Positions 16,836 to 26,039 of a DNA stretch of 64,000 nt are shown in pieces. Within the stretch, counting starts at the first letter, position 1. Each line of letters starts with the position of its first letter. Under the pieces are notes generated by a model. The model was not told where the DNA came from and made no database searches. It was given only the letters and a program-made list of their open reading frames with translations. A program made the translations under genes and the position numbers. Source of the stretch: Thiohalobacter sp. (lineage in GTDB: Bacteria > Pseudomonadota > Gammaproteobacteria > Thiohalobacterales > Thiohalobacteraceae); NCBI RefSeq assembly GCF_027000115.1, contig NZ_JALTON010000017.1, positions 1 through 64,000 of the forward strand. The letters are read 5' to 3'.

Positions 16836-16856
16836 ATTATAACTATCAGAGTTATA
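16836..16856 (-). promoter_or_regulatory. AT-rich promoter and palindrome for the HD-GYP/EAL operon
   Basis: On the minus strand a TATAAT hexamer reads at 16841-16836. It overlaps a perfect palindrome, TATAACT-N5-AGTTATA (16838-16856). The surrounding run 16829-16872 is strikingly AT-rich against the background. A -35 match is not clear. The overlap of palindrome and -10 suggests repression by a dimeric regulator. Confidence 0.4.
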
Positions 16857-16919
16857 AAGAATATAAGTAACGACGATTCCGTCGCGCGCCAGCCTGCAAG
16901 CGCCTCTGGACAAGCGGGA

Positions 16920-18263
16920 TCAGGTAACCTGCGAGTGCCCCTGCGTCGCCTGCAGCACCTGCCGGGCCGCCTCGCGTCCCGAGACCACGGCGCCCTCGAG
17001 CGTGGCGGGCAAACCGGTGCGGGTGAAGTCACCGGCCAGGTACAGCCCGGGTGCCACCCGCCCGTTGGGTGGGCGCAGGGTATCGACCCCCGGCAGAGCC
17101 TCGAAGGTCGCGCGTTTTTCCCGCACCACCCGGATCGCCTGCGGCGGCGGCCAGTCCGGATGGGCCTCGGCCAGTTCGCGGGTGACAGCCGCGGCCAGCG
17201 CCTCGTTGTCCAGTTCGAGGTGCGGACCCCGGCCGCTGATCACCACGGCCAGCAGGCCCGGCTGACCGCACACTCCGCGGTCGAAACTCCACTGGCAGAG
17301 CCCGTCCAGCCAGCCTTCCACCGGCCTCGCCTGACGGACCGCTTCGGGATAGCGCAGATAAAGGGTGCAGATGGGCGCCTCCGTGAGCCGGTCCAGGCCG
17401 GCGAGTTCCGGGAGGCCCAGCGGCGCCAGCAGGCGGCGGGTCAGGGTGGGATTGACGGCCAGGATCACCCGCTGGGCCTTTACCTCGGTGTTGCGGAAGT
17501 GCAATCGGAAACCCTCGTCGCCGGCCGGTTCGAGTCGCAACAGGCGTTGGGAGAGCTGCACCTGGCCACCGTGAGCGCCAATGTAGTCGTAGGCCGGTGT
17601 CGGCAGCAGGCTGCACAGGTCGGTACGGGGAATCAGGAAGTCCGCGGCTTCCCGATCACCGGCGAGACTGCGCTGGAGCACGGCCAGGAACAGGCGGGCG
17701 GAGGCCCGGTTGAGCGGGGTGTTCATGGCTGCCAGGCACAGCGGGGCCCACAGCCGGGCGAGCAGACGGCCGCTCTGCCGTTCGGCGATCAGCAGGGCCT
17801 GTGCCGTGATGTCACGGGTGAGCCGGATCTGCCCCCGTTGCAGGCGCAGGGCGAAACGCAGCAGCCGCAGCCGGTCCACGGGGGTCAGGCCGCGTGCGGC
17901 GAGGATGCCGGCGCCCAGATGCAGCGGCGCCGGCAGGCGGCGGGCCTGCAGGTCCAGCAGTCGGCGGCGGCCGCGGCGGAGGAAGAGCGTAAGGGGCTGG
18001 CGTTCGAGGGCTTCCGCGGGATCCACGCCGATGGTTTCCAGCAGCGCCAGCAGCGCGCGGTAGGCACCGATCATCAGGTGCTGGCCGTTGTCCACGCGGA
18101 GGTCGTCGAAGGGCACGCAGCGTGCGCGGCCGCCGAGCTGGCGGCCCGCCTCGAACAGGGTGACCGGAACCTGGGCGTGGGCAAGCGTGACGGCGGCGGA
18201 GAGGCCGGCCCAGCCGCCGCCAATCACAGCCACTGGCAACGATTGCGAATCCGGCTCAGTCAT
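16920..18263 (-). CDS. hpnE: Hydroxysqualene dehydroxylase
   Basis: 447 residues from the ATG at 18263. It is an FAD-dependent amine-oxidase-like flavoprotein with the dinucleotide motif VIGGGWAGLSAAVTLA at residues 12-27, GGRAR near 44, and the C-terminal FAD end LAGDFTRTGLPATLEGAVVSG. HpnE reduces hydroxysqualene to squalene, the last step of the HpnC-D-E route. Its start overlaps the hpnD stop by eight bases. No squalene-hopene cyclase is in the window, so the end product (hopanoid or other) cannot be told. Confidence 0.92.
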   Translation of the reverse strand: MTEPDSQSLPVAVIGGGWAGLSAAVTLAHAQVPVTLFEAGRQLGGRARCVPFDDLRVDNGQHLMIGAYRALLALLETIGVDPAEALERQPLTLFLRRGRRRLLDLQARRLPAPLHLGAGILAARGLTPVDRLRLLRFALRLQRGQIRLTRDITAQALLIAERQSGRLLARLWAPLCLAAMNTPLNRASARLFLAVLQRSLAGDREAADFLIPRTDLCSLLPTPAYDYIGAHGGQVQLSQRLLRLEPAGDEGFRLHFRNTEVKAQRVILAVNPTLTRRLLAPLGLPELAGLDRLTEAPICTLYLRYPEAVRQARPVEGWLDGLCQWSFDRGVCGQPGLLAVVISGRGPHLELDNEALAAAVTRELAEAHPDWPPPQAIRVVREKRATFEALPGVDTLRPPNGRVAPGLYLAGDFTRTGLPATLEGAVVSGREAARQVLQATQGHSQVT

Positions 18264-19137
18264 CGGCCAGGACCGTGGGCAGGCCGGCACGGCGTGCCCG
18301 GCGTCTCTCGGCCCGCGCCGTGCGCCAGGCAATCCACAGCTTGCGCAGGGGCGTGAGCGCAACCCGGTGATGCATGACCTGGAAGCCGTCGCGCTCGATC
18401 TCGTCCAGCAGGGCGCGATAGATGGCGGCCATCACCAGTCCGCTGCGCTGCCGGTAGCGATCCACTTCGGGCAGTCGCGCCAGGGCCTGGTCCTGGTGCT
18501 CGCGCGCGCGGCCCGCCTCGAAGGCCAGCAGCCGCTTCAGCTCGGGGGTGTCGCGCAGGGCCAGCAGGTCCCGGACATCGACGTCGAACCGCGCCAGGTC
18601 CTCGGCCGGGATATAGATGCGCCCGCGCAGCGCATCCTCGCGTACGTCCCGTATGATGTTGACCAGTTGCAGTGCGGTCCCGAGTCGCTCGGCATAGTCG
18701 AGTGTGCGACGGTCGGAATAGCCGAAGATCTCGCATGACAGCAGCCCGACCACGCCCGCCGCGCGATGGCAGTACAGGGCCAGGTCGCTGAAGGTTTCGT
18801 AACGGGTGCCGTTCAGGTCCATGGCCATGCCGTCGATGATCTCCTGGAGGTATTCCAGCGGCAGGTTGTAGTGGGCGCGCAGCGGCAGCAGGGCGCGGGT
18901 CACCGGGTGCTGGGGCGTGCCGGCCTCCAGCCGCAGCAGCTCGTCGCGCCACCAGTCCAGCTTGCGGCGCGCCACGCCGGCATCGCTGCATTCGTCCACC
19001 ACGTCGTCCACCTCGCGGCAGAAGGCGTACAGCGCAGTAATGGCGCGGCGCTGGCGTGGCGGCAGCAGGCGAAAGCTGTAGTAGAAGCTGGAGCCGCTGG
19101 CGGCGGCGCGTTGTTGGCAATAGGTGTCGGGGTCCAT
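18256..19137 (-). CDS. hpnD: Presqualene diphosphate synthase
   Basis: 293 residues from the ATG at 19137. It belongs to the squalene/phytoene synthase family: SFYYSFRLLPPRQRRAITALYAFCREVDDVVDE (first Asp-rich motif) and LQLVNIIRDVREDALRGRIYIP (second). HpnD joins two farnesyl diphosphates to presqualene diphosphate. It lies between hpnC (49-base gap upstream) and hpnE (8-base overlap downstream) in the canonical order. Confidence 0.93.
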   Translation of the reverse strand: MDPDTYCQQRAAASGSSFYYSFRLLPPRQRRAITALYAFCREVDDVVDECSDAGVARRKLDWWRDELLRLEAGTPQHPVTRALLPLRAHYNLPLEYLQEIIDGMAMDLNGTRYETFSDLALYCHRAAGVVGLLSCEIFGYSDRRTLDYAERLGTALQLVNIIRDVREDALRGRIYIPAEDLARFDVDVRDLLALRDTPELKRLLAFEAGRAREHQDQALARLPEVDRYRQRSGLVMAAIYRALLDEIERDGFQVMHHRVALTPLRKLWIAWRTARAERRRARRAGLPTVLADD

Positions 19138-19186
19138 GGCATCGCCGGATGGGGAACCGGAGGCAAGCATAGCGGATCCGGCGGCC

Positions 19187-20044
19187 TCAGGCGGCGGCCA
19201 GCGCCCGCCACAGGATGCGCAGGCGGTCGCGGCGATCGAGGCGGGGTCGGTCGAACAGGTCCGCGCGTGGCGCGGCAAGGCGTTCCAGCACCCGTTCGCC
19301 GCTCAGCACGATGGCACGAATCTCCAGCCCCAGCCGACCCCCCAGGCGACGGCCCAGCGGTGCCCCCGCGCGCAGCAGGCGGCGGGTTCGTGCGATCTGG
19401 AAATCCAGCAGCTTGCGCATGGCGGGGTCCGAGATGCGCTGCTCGAAATGTGCCTCGGTCACGCCGAAGCGCGCCATCTCGTCCTGCGGAATGTAGATCC
19501 GCCCGTGCTCGTGCCAGTCCTGTCCGAGGTCCTGCAGGAAATTGATGAGCTGCAGGGCACTGCAGATGGCATCCGATTCGCCCAGCGAACGGTCATCCTC
19601 GCGTGCTGCGAGCGCCAGCACCAGCCGGCCGACGGGATTGGCCGAGCGCCGGCAGTAGTCCATCAGTTCGCCGAAGCTGGCATAACGCCTGCGGGTCACG
19701 TCCTGCCGGAAGGCACTGAGCAGGTCGGCGAAGGGTGCGACCGGCAGGTTGTGGCGGTCGATGACCTCCGCCAGCAGGCGGAACAGGCCGTCGGAAGGGA
19801 AGTCGCCACGGGCGATGGCGTCGAGCTGCGCGTCCATGGCATCGAGGGCGGCGAGCCGCTGTTCCGGCGAGCGCTCGCCTTCATCGGCCAGGTCGTCGGC
19901 ACTGCGCGCAAAGGCGTAGATGACCGCGAGCGGGCGGCGCAACCGGCGCGGCAGCAGCCGGGAGGCCACGGGAAAGTTCTCGTAGTGGGTGCGTGCCAGC
20001 GAAGCGCATTCGGTCAGTGCAGCCGGCATCTGCGCTGCGTTCAT
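19187..20044 (-). CDS. hpnC: Hydroxysqualene synthase
   Basis: 285 residues from the ATG at 20044, which overlaps the rmuC stop (ATGA). The trans-isoprenyl synthase family motifs are YAFARSADDLADE and LQLINFLQDLGQDWHEHGRIYIP. HpnC converts presqualene diphosphate to hydroxysqualene. HENFPVAS-type text near the N terminus (HYENFPVASRLLP) separates it from hpnD. Translational coupling to rmuC is unusual, because rmuC has no known link to isoprenoids. Confidence 0.93.
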   Translation of the reverse strand: MNAAQMPAALTECASLARTHYENFPVASRLLPRRLRRPLAVIYAFARSADDLADEGERSPEQRLAALDAMDAQLDAIARGDFPSDGLFRLLAEVIDRHNLPVAPFADLLSAFRQDVTRRRYASFGELMDYCRRSANPVGRLVLALAAREDDRSLGESDAICSALQLINFLQDLGQDWHEHGRIYIPQDEMARFGVTEAHFEQRISDPAMRKLLDFQIARTRRLLRAGAPLGRRLGGRLGLEIRAIVLSGERVLERLAAPRADLFDRPRLDRRDRLRILWRALAAA

Positions 20045-21345
20045 GAATCTTCCGCGTCTTCCGCCTGGCTGCGGTTCTCCACCTGGCGTGGCGCGCGCTC
20101 TATCTGTTCAGGGCTCCTGGCTTCCTTGTGCGCGGTGATGCCGAGCTCGGTGAAGCGGCGCGCAGCGGGGAGCAGGCGAGCGTCGAAGGATCCCACCGCC
20201 TTGTTGTACGCAGTCACGCTGCTGTCCAGGCTGCGGCCGAGTTTCGCCAGGTGCTCTGCGAACACCTGCAGGCGACCATAGAGATCTTCGCCGGCCTCGC
20301 GGATGCGTTCGGCGTTCTCGGCCAGTGCCGCCTGCCGCCAGCCATAGGCGATGGCACGGAGCAGTGCGACCAGGCTGGTCGGCGTGGCGATCACCACCCG
20401 GTTGGCGAGGGCATCCTCGATCAGGGTGCGGTCCTTGTCGAGCGCGGCGGACAGAAACTGGTCGCCGGGAATGAACAGCACCACGAAGTCGGGCGAGCGC
20501 GAAAACTGCTGCCAGTAGGCCTTGGCCGAGAGCTCCTTCACCCGCTCACGTACCTTCCGCGCATGGCGCGCGAGCTGCGTCTCGCGTTCGTTGTCGTCGC
20601 CGGCCTCGACTGCCGCCAGATAGGCATCCAGCGAGGTCTTGGCGTCGACGATGATCTCGCGCTGGTCGGGCATGCGCACCACCATGTCCGGACGCATCGC
20701 GCCAGTGTCACCCTTCACCTGCGCCTGTTCCACGAAGTCGCAGTGTTCGACCATGCCGGCCAGTTCGGCGAGACGCTTGAGCGTTAGCTCGCCCCACTGG
20801 CCGCGGACCTCGGGCCGGCGCAGGGCCTGGACCAGGTTTCGGGTCTCGCTGTGCAGCAGGCGATGCGACTGGGCCATGGTCTCGAGATGCTTGTGCAGCG
20901 AGCCGAAGGCCTCGCGGCGCTCGTTTTCCATCCGCCGCACCTCGCGCTCGGTGCGCTCCAGCGCCTCGCGGATGGGCTTGACCAGGGAAGCCACGGCCTT
21001 TTCGCGCTCGCCCAGTTCGCTCCTCGCTTCGGCCTGGAACCGCTTGAGGTTTTCCTCGGCGAGCTTGAGAAACTCGCTGCTGTTGCGCTTGAGGGCGTCC
21101 GCCGCCAGCGCGCCGAAGGCATCCCGCAACTGCGCCTCTGCCGCCTGGCGCGTCTCCCGTTCCACTGCCATCAGGCGCTGGTTGGCCTCGAGTTCGCTCC
21201 GGGCCTGCCGCGCGGCTTCGCGCGCCTGGCGCAGGCGCGGCGAGACGATCAACCACAAGGCCGCCATTCCGAGCAGGAAGCCGCCGGCGGCCGACAGGGC
21301 AGCGAGCAGCGTGGGCTGCTGGGCCAGTGACGAGAGATCGGTCAT
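20041..21345 (-). CDS. rmuC: DNA recombination protein RmuC homologue
   Basis: 434 residues. An N-terminal membrane anchor (about 12-35) is followed by a long coiled coil (about 40-180) and the RmuC core: VRGQWGELTLKRLAELAGMVEHCDF, MRPDMVVRMPDQREIIVDAKTSLDAYL, VVLFIPGDQFLSAAL and RVVIATPTSLVALLRAIAYGWRQ. The core belongs to the PD-(D/E)xK nuclease-like group; in E. coli, loss alters inversions at short inverted repeats. That is of interest given the inverted repeats in this chromosome. It overlaps hpnC by four bases and lies 23 bases downstream of gph. Confidence 0.92.
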   Translation of the reverse strand: MTDLSSLAQQPTLLAALSAAGGFLLGMAALWLIVSPRLRQAREAARQARSELEANQRLMAVERETRQAAEAQLRDAFGALAADALKRNSSEFLKLAEENLKRFQAEARSELGEREKAVASLVKPIREALERTEREVRRMENERREAFGSLHKHLETMAQSHRLLHSETRNLVQALRRPEVRGQWGELTLKRLAELAGMVEHCDFVEQAQVKGDTGAMRPDMVVRMPDQREIIVDAKTSLDAYLAAVEAGDDNERETQLARHARKVRERVKELSAKAYWQQFSRSPDFVVLFIPGDQFLSAALDKDRTLIEDALANRVVIATPTSLVALLRAIAYGWRQAALAENAERIREAGEDLYGRLQVFAEHLAKLGRSLDSSVTAYNKAVGSFDARLLPAARRFTELGITAHKEARSPEQIERAPRQVENRSQAEDAEDS

Positions 21346-21368
21346 GCCGGCATCATACCATCGACCAT

Positions 21369-22034
21369 TCAGGGCAGGCCGAGGAAGGCCAGAATGTCGC
21401 GGGGATGATCGACGAGTGCGTCCGCGCCCCAGTTCTCGGGCCGCTCGTCGGCGCCGACGTAGCCGAAGCGGGCGGCAAGGGCGGGCATGCCGGCCGCGCG
21501 CGCCGCCTCGATGTCACGCAGGGCATCGCCGACATAGACACAGCTTTCCGCTGCCCGGCCCAGTTGCCGGCAGGCATGCAGCAGGGGTTCGGGGTCCGGC
21601 TTGCGCTGTGGCAGGGTATCGCCACTGACCAGCGCCGCCGCACGCTGGTCCAGCCCAAGGGCCCGCATCAGGGGCTCGGTCAGCCAGCCCGGCTTGTTGG
21701 TGACCACGCCCCAGGGGAGGCCATGCCGTTCCAGGGCGTCCATCACGCCTTCCATGCCTTCGAAGGGGCGAGTGGCATCGGCGATGTGGGCCAGGTAGTG
21801 ATCGAGAAAGAAATCACGCACCTCGGCAAAACCGGCATCGTCCGGTTCCAGGCCGAAACCCAGGCGGATCAGTGCCCGTCCGCCATGCGATACATGCGGG
21901 CGAATGACCTCGAAGGGCAGGGGGGGGCGGCCATGATGGACCAGGGTGGCATTGAGGGCGGCGGCAAGATCGGGGGCGGTGTCGAGCAGGGTGCCGTCCA
22001 GATCGAACAGCACGCCGCGAACGGGACGGGGCAT
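21369..22034 (-). CDS. gph: Phosphoglycolate phosphatase, HAD family
   Basis: 221 residues. The HAD motif I is VLFDLDGTLLDTAPD near the N terminus, followed by the cap domain, VVTNKPGW (motif II), LPQRKPDPEPLL (motif III Lys) and YVGDALRDIEAARAAGM (motif IV). Gph removes 2-phosphoglycolate formed by DNA repair and, in autotrophs, by Rubisco oxygenation. It starts four bases after ubiG ends, and the ubiG-gph pair is widespread in gammaproteobacteria. Confidence 0.92.
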   Translation of the reverse strand: MPRPVRGVLFDLDGTLLDTAPDLAAALNATLVHHGRPPLPFEVIRPHVSHGGRALIRLGFGLEPDDAGFAEVRDFFLDHYLAHIADATRPFEGMEGVMDALERHGLPWGVVTNKPGWLTEPLMRALGLDQRAAALVSGDTLPQRKPDPEPLLHACRQLGRAAESCVYVGDALRDIEAARAAGMPALAARFGYVGADERPENWGADALVDHPRDILAFLGLP

Positions 22035-22038
22035 GGGT

Positions 22039-22746
22039 TCAATCCCGGCTGCAGGCCATCAGATAGTTGACGTCGGTGTCCCGTCCCAGGCTGTAGACGC
22101 GCGTGAAGGGGTTGTAGCTCATGCCGGTGATGTCGGCGACCTCCAGACCGGTATCGCGCGCCCAGCGCGCCAGTTCCGCGGGACGGATGAACTTGCGGTA
22201 GTCATGGGTGCCGCGCGGCAGCAGTTTCAGCACATACTCGGCGCCGACGATGGCGAACAGGTAGGACTTGGGATTGCGGTTGATGGTGGAGAAGAACACC
22301 TGTCCGCCCGGCTTCACCAGGGTCGCGCAGGCGCGGACGACCGAGGCCGGGTCGGGCACGTGCTCCAGCATTTCCAGGCAGGTGACGACGTCGAAGGCCG
22401 CCGGTGCCTCCCGGGCCATGGCCTCGGCGGTGGCCTGGCGGTAGTCGACTTCCAGGCCCGATTCCAGCAGATGCAGGCGCGCCACCGACAGCGGCGCCTC
22501 GCCCATGTCGATGCCGGTGACCTGCGCGCCGCGCGCCGCCATGCCCTCGGCCAGCAGGCCACCGCCGCAGCCGACATCGATGACCCGCTTGCCCGCCAGT
22601 CCCGCGCGCTGCTCGATGTAGTCGAGCCGCAGCGGATTGATGTCATGCAGCGGCTTGAATTCACTTTCCGGATCCCACCAGCGCGCGGCCAGGGCCTCGA
22701 ACTTGCGGATCTCGCCGGGATCAACGTTGTGCGCGGCTTCGGTCAT
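22039..22746 (-). CDS. ubiG: Ubiquinone biosynthesis O-methyltransferase
   Basis: 235 residues from the ATG at 22746. The SAM-binding motif is [16 protein letters not shown], with the N-terminal [33 protein letters not shown] segment and [12 protein letters not shown] that define UbiG. It methylates the hydroxyl groups at two steps of ubiquinone synthesis. It is followed by gph (4-base gap) and preceded by mtaD (82-base gap, which carries a short GAGTGAGG repeat). Confidence 0.95.
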   Translation of the reverse strand: MTEAAHNVDPGEIRKFEALAARWWDPESEFKPLHDINPLRLDYIEQRAGLAGKRVIDVGCGGGLLAEGMAARGAQVTGIDMGEAPLSVARLHLLESGLEVDYRQATAEAMAREAPAAFDVVTCLEMLEHVPDPASVVRACATLVKPGGQVFFSTINRNPKSYLFAIVGAEYVLKLLPRGTHDYRKFIRPAELARWARDTGLEVADITGMSYNPFTRVYSLGRDTDVNYLMACSRD

Positions 22747-22785
22747 GGGGGAACAGGATAGCGGGGATGGGCGGGAGGCGGTAGG

Positions 22786-22812
22786 GGGGTCAGGAGTGAG
22801 GCGTGAGGCGTG
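22786..22812. repeat. Short degenerate GGAGTGA-type heptamer repeat
   Basis: Between mtaD and ubiG three adjacent copies of a G(G)(A/C)GTGA heptamer are visible. They resemble the long GAGGAGT array at 35480-35604. Confidence 0.4.
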
Positions 22813-22828
22813 CGAACGGCCGCCGGTG

Positions 22829-24148
22829 TCACCCCCAGGCCTTGAGTCGCTGTTCCCACAGACCGGCACGATGCAGCACGGCCTCCTCGTCCAGCCGGGT
22901 CAGGGCGCGGTCCTTGACCACATGCTCGCCGCCGACCCAGACATCGGTGACCTGGTGGCGGGAGGCGGCATAGACCACTTGCGAGACGGGGTGATAGAGC
23001 GGGCGGGTTTCCGGCTCGTCGACGGCGAGCGCGCAGATATCGGCCGACTTGCCGATCTCCAGAGAGCCGGTTTCATCGCCCAGGCCAAGGGCCTGGGCGC
23101 CGTTGAGGGTGGCCATGCGCAACACGGTGGCGGCATCGGCGGCCCGGGCATCGCCGGCAACACCCTTGGCGAGCAGCGCGGCGGTGCGCATTTCGCCGAA
23201 CAGGTCGAGGTCGTTGTTGCTGGCCGCGCCATCGGTGCCGAGGGCCACGTTGACGCCGGCATCCAGCAGCTTCTGCAGGGGGCAGAAACCGGAGGCCAGC
23301 TTGAGGTTCGATTCGGGGCAATGCACCACGTGGGCGCCGGAGTCGGCAAAGGCCGCCAGCTCCTCGTCCTCGAGCTGGGTCATGTGCACGGCGAGCAGGG
23401 AGGGGGAGACCAGCCCCAGCGCCTGCAGCCGTGCCAGCGGGCGCTGGCCGCAGCCCTCTACCGACTGCTGCACTTCGTCGGCGGTTTCGTGCACATGCAT
23501 GTGGATGGGGATGTCCAGCTCGTCGGCCAGTACCCGGATGCGCTCCAGCGGGCCGTCGGAGACGGTGTAGGGTGCGTGCGGGGCAAAGGCGGTGCGGATC
23601 AGCGGATCGTTGCGGTACTCGTCGTGCAGGGCCAGTCCCTTGTGCAGGTATTCGTCGGCGTCCGCGGCATAGGCGGTGGGAAAATCGATGACGATCAACC
23701 CGACCACGCAGCGCATGCCGGCCGCGGCGGCCACGCGCGCGGTGACCTCCGGGAAGAAGTACATGTCATTGAAGCAGGTGATGCCGCCGCGCAGCATCTC
23801 GATCACGGCCAGCTCGGAGCCGGCCTGCGCGAATTCCGGACTCACCCAGCGCTGTTCGGCCGGCCAGATGTGGCCTTGCAGCCATTCCATCAGCGGCAGG
23901 TCGTCGGCCAGGCCGCGCATCAGGGTCATGGCGGCATGGGTGTGGGCATTCACCAGTCCGGGGATCAGCACATGTCCGGGCAGGTCCAGCTCGGTTTTGC
24001 CGCGATAGCTGCGCCGGGCCTGATCACCGGGCAGGATGGCCCGGATACGGCCGTCATGGACGGCAATGCTGTGCTGTTCCAGCACCAGTCCGGCTGGCTC
24101 GACCGGGATGATCCAGCCGGCATGAATCAGGGTATCGACGGTATCCAT
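22829..24148 (-). CDS. mtaD: 5-methylthioadenosine/S-adenosylhomocysteine deaminase
   Basis: 439 residues of the amidohydrolase superfamily. Metal ligands lie in [14 protein letters not shown] (about 67-80), [11 protein letters not shown] (about 220) and the later [17 protein letters not shown] region, with Asp in [16 protein letters not shown]. It is related to MtaD and to TrzA/AtzB-type hydrolases. In gammaproteobacteria the mtaD-ubiG-gph and mtnA-gyrA neighbours recur, consistent with handling of methylthioadenosine. MtnA lies 1.9 kb away on the other strand. Confidence 0.9.
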   Translation of the reverse strand: MDTVDTLIHAGWIIPVEPAGLVLEQHSIAVHDGRIRAILPGDQARRSYRGKTELDLPGHVLIPGLVNAHTHAAMTLMRGLADDLPLMEWLQGHIWPAEQRWVSPEFAQAGSELAVIEMLRGGITCFNDMYFFPEVTARVAAAAGMRCVVGLIVIDFPTAYAADADEYLHKGLALHDEYRNDPLIRTAFAPHAPYTVSDGPLERIRVLADELDIPIHMHVHETADEVQQSVEGCGQRPLARLQALGLVSPSLLAVHMTQLEDEELAAFADSGAHVVHCPESNLKLASGFCPLQKLLDAGVNVALGTDGAASNNDLDLFGEMRTAALLAKGVAGDARAADAATVLRMATLNGAQALGLGDETGSLEIGKSADICALAVDEPETRPLYHPVSQVVYAASRHQVTDVWVGGEHVVKDRALTRLDEEAVLHRAGLWEQRLKAWG

Positions 24149-24222
24149 TCGGGTGCCCGGATGTTGTCCGCAACCGCGGGCAGTATAGGGAAAGCGGGGA
24201 AGGGCGGCCAGGCGTGGACACC

Positions 24223-25047
24223 TCAGCCGGCCTGGTGGAGATGCACCTCCCGCTGCGGGAAGGGGATGGAAATGCCCTCGGCATCGAAGCGGGTCTTGAT
24301 GGTTTCCAGCAGATCGGAGCGAACGTCCCAGTAGTCGCCGCTGGCCACCCAGGGACGGACGTTCAGGTTGACGCTGCTGTCGGCCAGTTCGCCGACCGAG
24401 ACGGCGGGGGCGGGGTCCTTGAGGATGCGCTCGTCGGCGCCGAGGATTTCCTCCAGCAGGCCCTTGGCCTTGCGGATGTCGTCGTCGTAGCCGATGCCGA
24501 TGACCAGGTCGATGCGCCGGGTATCGCGCGCGGATACGTTGACGATGGTGCCGCCATAGATCTGTCCGTTGGGCACGATGATCTCGCGGTTGTCGCCCGT
24601 GCGCAGGACCGTATTGAAGATGCTGACCTTCTCCACCACGCCGGACACGCCGGCGGCCTCGATGAAGTCACCGACATTGAAGGGGCGAAAGACGATGAGC
24701 ATCACGCCGGACGAGAAATTGGCCAGCGAGTCCTTGAGCGCGAGGCCGACGGCCAGGCCGGCGGCGCCGAGAACGGCAAGCAGCGAAGTGGTCTGGACGC
24801 CGAGGTGATCGAGTGCCGCGATGGCCACCACGGCCAGCAGCAGTGCATACAGGATGTTGCCGAGAAACTCGGACAACATGGTGTCCATGCCGCCGCGGTC
24901 CATCATGTTGCGAACCAGCCGGGTGAGGCGTGCCGCCAGCCACTTGCCGATGAAGAAAATGGCCGCCGCGATCAGGATGCGCAGTGCCCAGGGGATCACG
25001 TAGAGGTCGAGAAAGCCCGGCTGGGCGAGTTCGGTGAGGGGTTCCAT
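24223..25047 (-). CDS. mscS: Small-conductance mechanosensitive channel MscS
   Basis: 274 residues from the ATG at 25047, behind a GGGAGGA ribosome site. It has three membrane segments (about 16-40, 58-80, 90-110). The third is the Gly/Ala-rich pore helix LAVLGAAGLAVGLALKDSLANFSSGV, followed by the beta domain (FNVGDFIEAAGVSGVVEKVS, VPNGQIYGG). It vents solutes on hypo-osmotic shock. It stands between mtaD and the OmpA-like gene, with gaps of 74 and 90 bases. A hairpin at 25089-25117 separates it from the upstream gene. Confidence 0.93.
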   Translation of the reverse strand: MEPLTELAQPGFLDLYVIPWALRILIAAAIFFIGKWLAARLTRLVRNMMDRGGMDTMLSEFLGNILYALLLAVVAIAALDHLGVQTTSLLAVLGAAGLAVGLALKDSLANFSSGVMLIVFRPFNVGDFIEAAGVSGVVEKVSIFNTVLRTGDNREIIVPNGQIYGGTIVNVSARDTRRIDLVIGIGYDDDIRKAKGLLEEILGADERILKDPAPAVSVGELADSSVNLNVRPWVASGDYWDVRSDLLETIKTRFDAEGISIPFPQREVHLHQAG

Positions 25048-25088
25048 GTCGAGTCCTCCCTTGGTGCTGGATGTTCGGGTGCCCATCA

Positions 25089-25117
25089 GGAAATCGCCCG
25101 CGCGAGGCGGGCGATTT
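25089..25117 (-). terminator. Hairpin after the OmpA-like gene
   Basis: An 11-bp perfect stem (AAATCGCCCGC with its complement) around a five-base loop, 21 bases after the stop of the minus-strand OmpA-like gene. The T tract is short, so termination efficiency is uncertain. Confidence 0.6.
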
Positions 25118-25137
25118 CAACAGGCTTTGTGATGCGC

Positions 25138-25791
25138 TTACTGGGCCTCGGGCACCATCTCGGCACCACGCAGGGTAATTTCCACGCGGCGGTTCTTCGC
25201 GCGGCCCTCGCGGGTGGCGTTGCTGGCGATGGGCTTTTCCTCGCCGTAGCCGATGGTGGTCATGATGCGTGGATCGATGCCCTGCTCGATAAGATAGTTC
25301 TTCACGGCGTTGGCCCGGCGCATGGACAGGGTCTTGTTGTATTCGGCGCTGCCGGTACTGTCGGTGTGCCCCGCGATCTCGATGCGCTCGATGTTGGCGA
25401 GCTTCTTCACATGCGCCACCAGAGCATCGAGTTCGGCGCGACCTTCCGGCTTGATCACGTCGCTGTCGACGTCGAACAGGGCGCCGGCGCCGAGGGTTAC
25501 CGTCTTGAACTTGGGCGCGGGCCTGGCGGCGGGCTTGGGTGCCGGTGCCGGGGCGGGCTTGGCCACCGGCTCGGGCTTCTTGACCAGATCTGGATCGCAC
25601 TCGGCGATGGCCTTGGCCGGGCTCCAGGAACCGCTGCGGACACAGTTGCCCGCGCTGTCGCGGACGACGTTGCCCGTGGAATCATACGCGTAGCCGCAGC
25701 TGTACTCGGATGCGGCGGTGGCGAGCACCGGTGCCGCGAGAAGGGCGGCGACCAGGGCTGCCAGACTGAACTGTCGATTATTGTCATGCAT
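25138..25791 (-). CDS. OmpA-family outer-membrane/periplasmic protein
   Basis: 217 residues from the ATG at 25791 (AAAGGAG ribosome site nine bases upstream). A signal peptide ends near residue 27 (VLATAAS). A short Cys-containing segment follows (EYSCGYAYDSTGNVVRDSAGNCVRSGSW), then a Pro/Ala/Lys linker (about 70-95), then a peptidoglycan-binding OmpA C domain (about 105-210) with HTDSTGSAEYNKTLSMRRANAV and NRRVEI. The VRSGSWSP segment resembles OmpA-like proteins of beta- and gammaproteobacteria that lack the beta-barrel. It likely tethers the outer membrane to peptidoglycan. Confidence 0.9.
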   Translation of the reverse strand: MHDNNRQFSLAALVAALLAAPVLATAASEYSCGYAYDSTGNVVRDSAGNCVRSGSWSPAKAIAECDPDLVKKPEPVAKPAPAPAPKPAARPAPKFKTVTLGAGALFDVDSDVIKPEGRAELDALVAHVKKLANIERIEIAGHTDSTGSAEYNKTLSMRRANAVKNYLIEQGIDPRIMTTIGYGEEKPIASNATREGRAKNRRVEITLRGAEMVPEAQ

Positions 25792-26039
25792 GTTGCGGGC
25801 TCCTTTGAGTCCTGTCCTGCCAGGCGGGTTGTTGGCGTCATCGTTACGTTCACTTGCCAGTGTAGAGCCCGGGCGTCTTTGAAACCAGTGGTCCCTGTGC
25901 AAGAATCGCGAGCCAATATGACAGCTTCTGCCTTGCGAGGGGTGTCCGGGGCGATATCAACACCCATGTCGCCGGTCACCTGCGTCAGCCAAGCGGGATG
26001 CCCGGAGCAGACCGGTCTCATCGACAACTGCCGAAAGCC

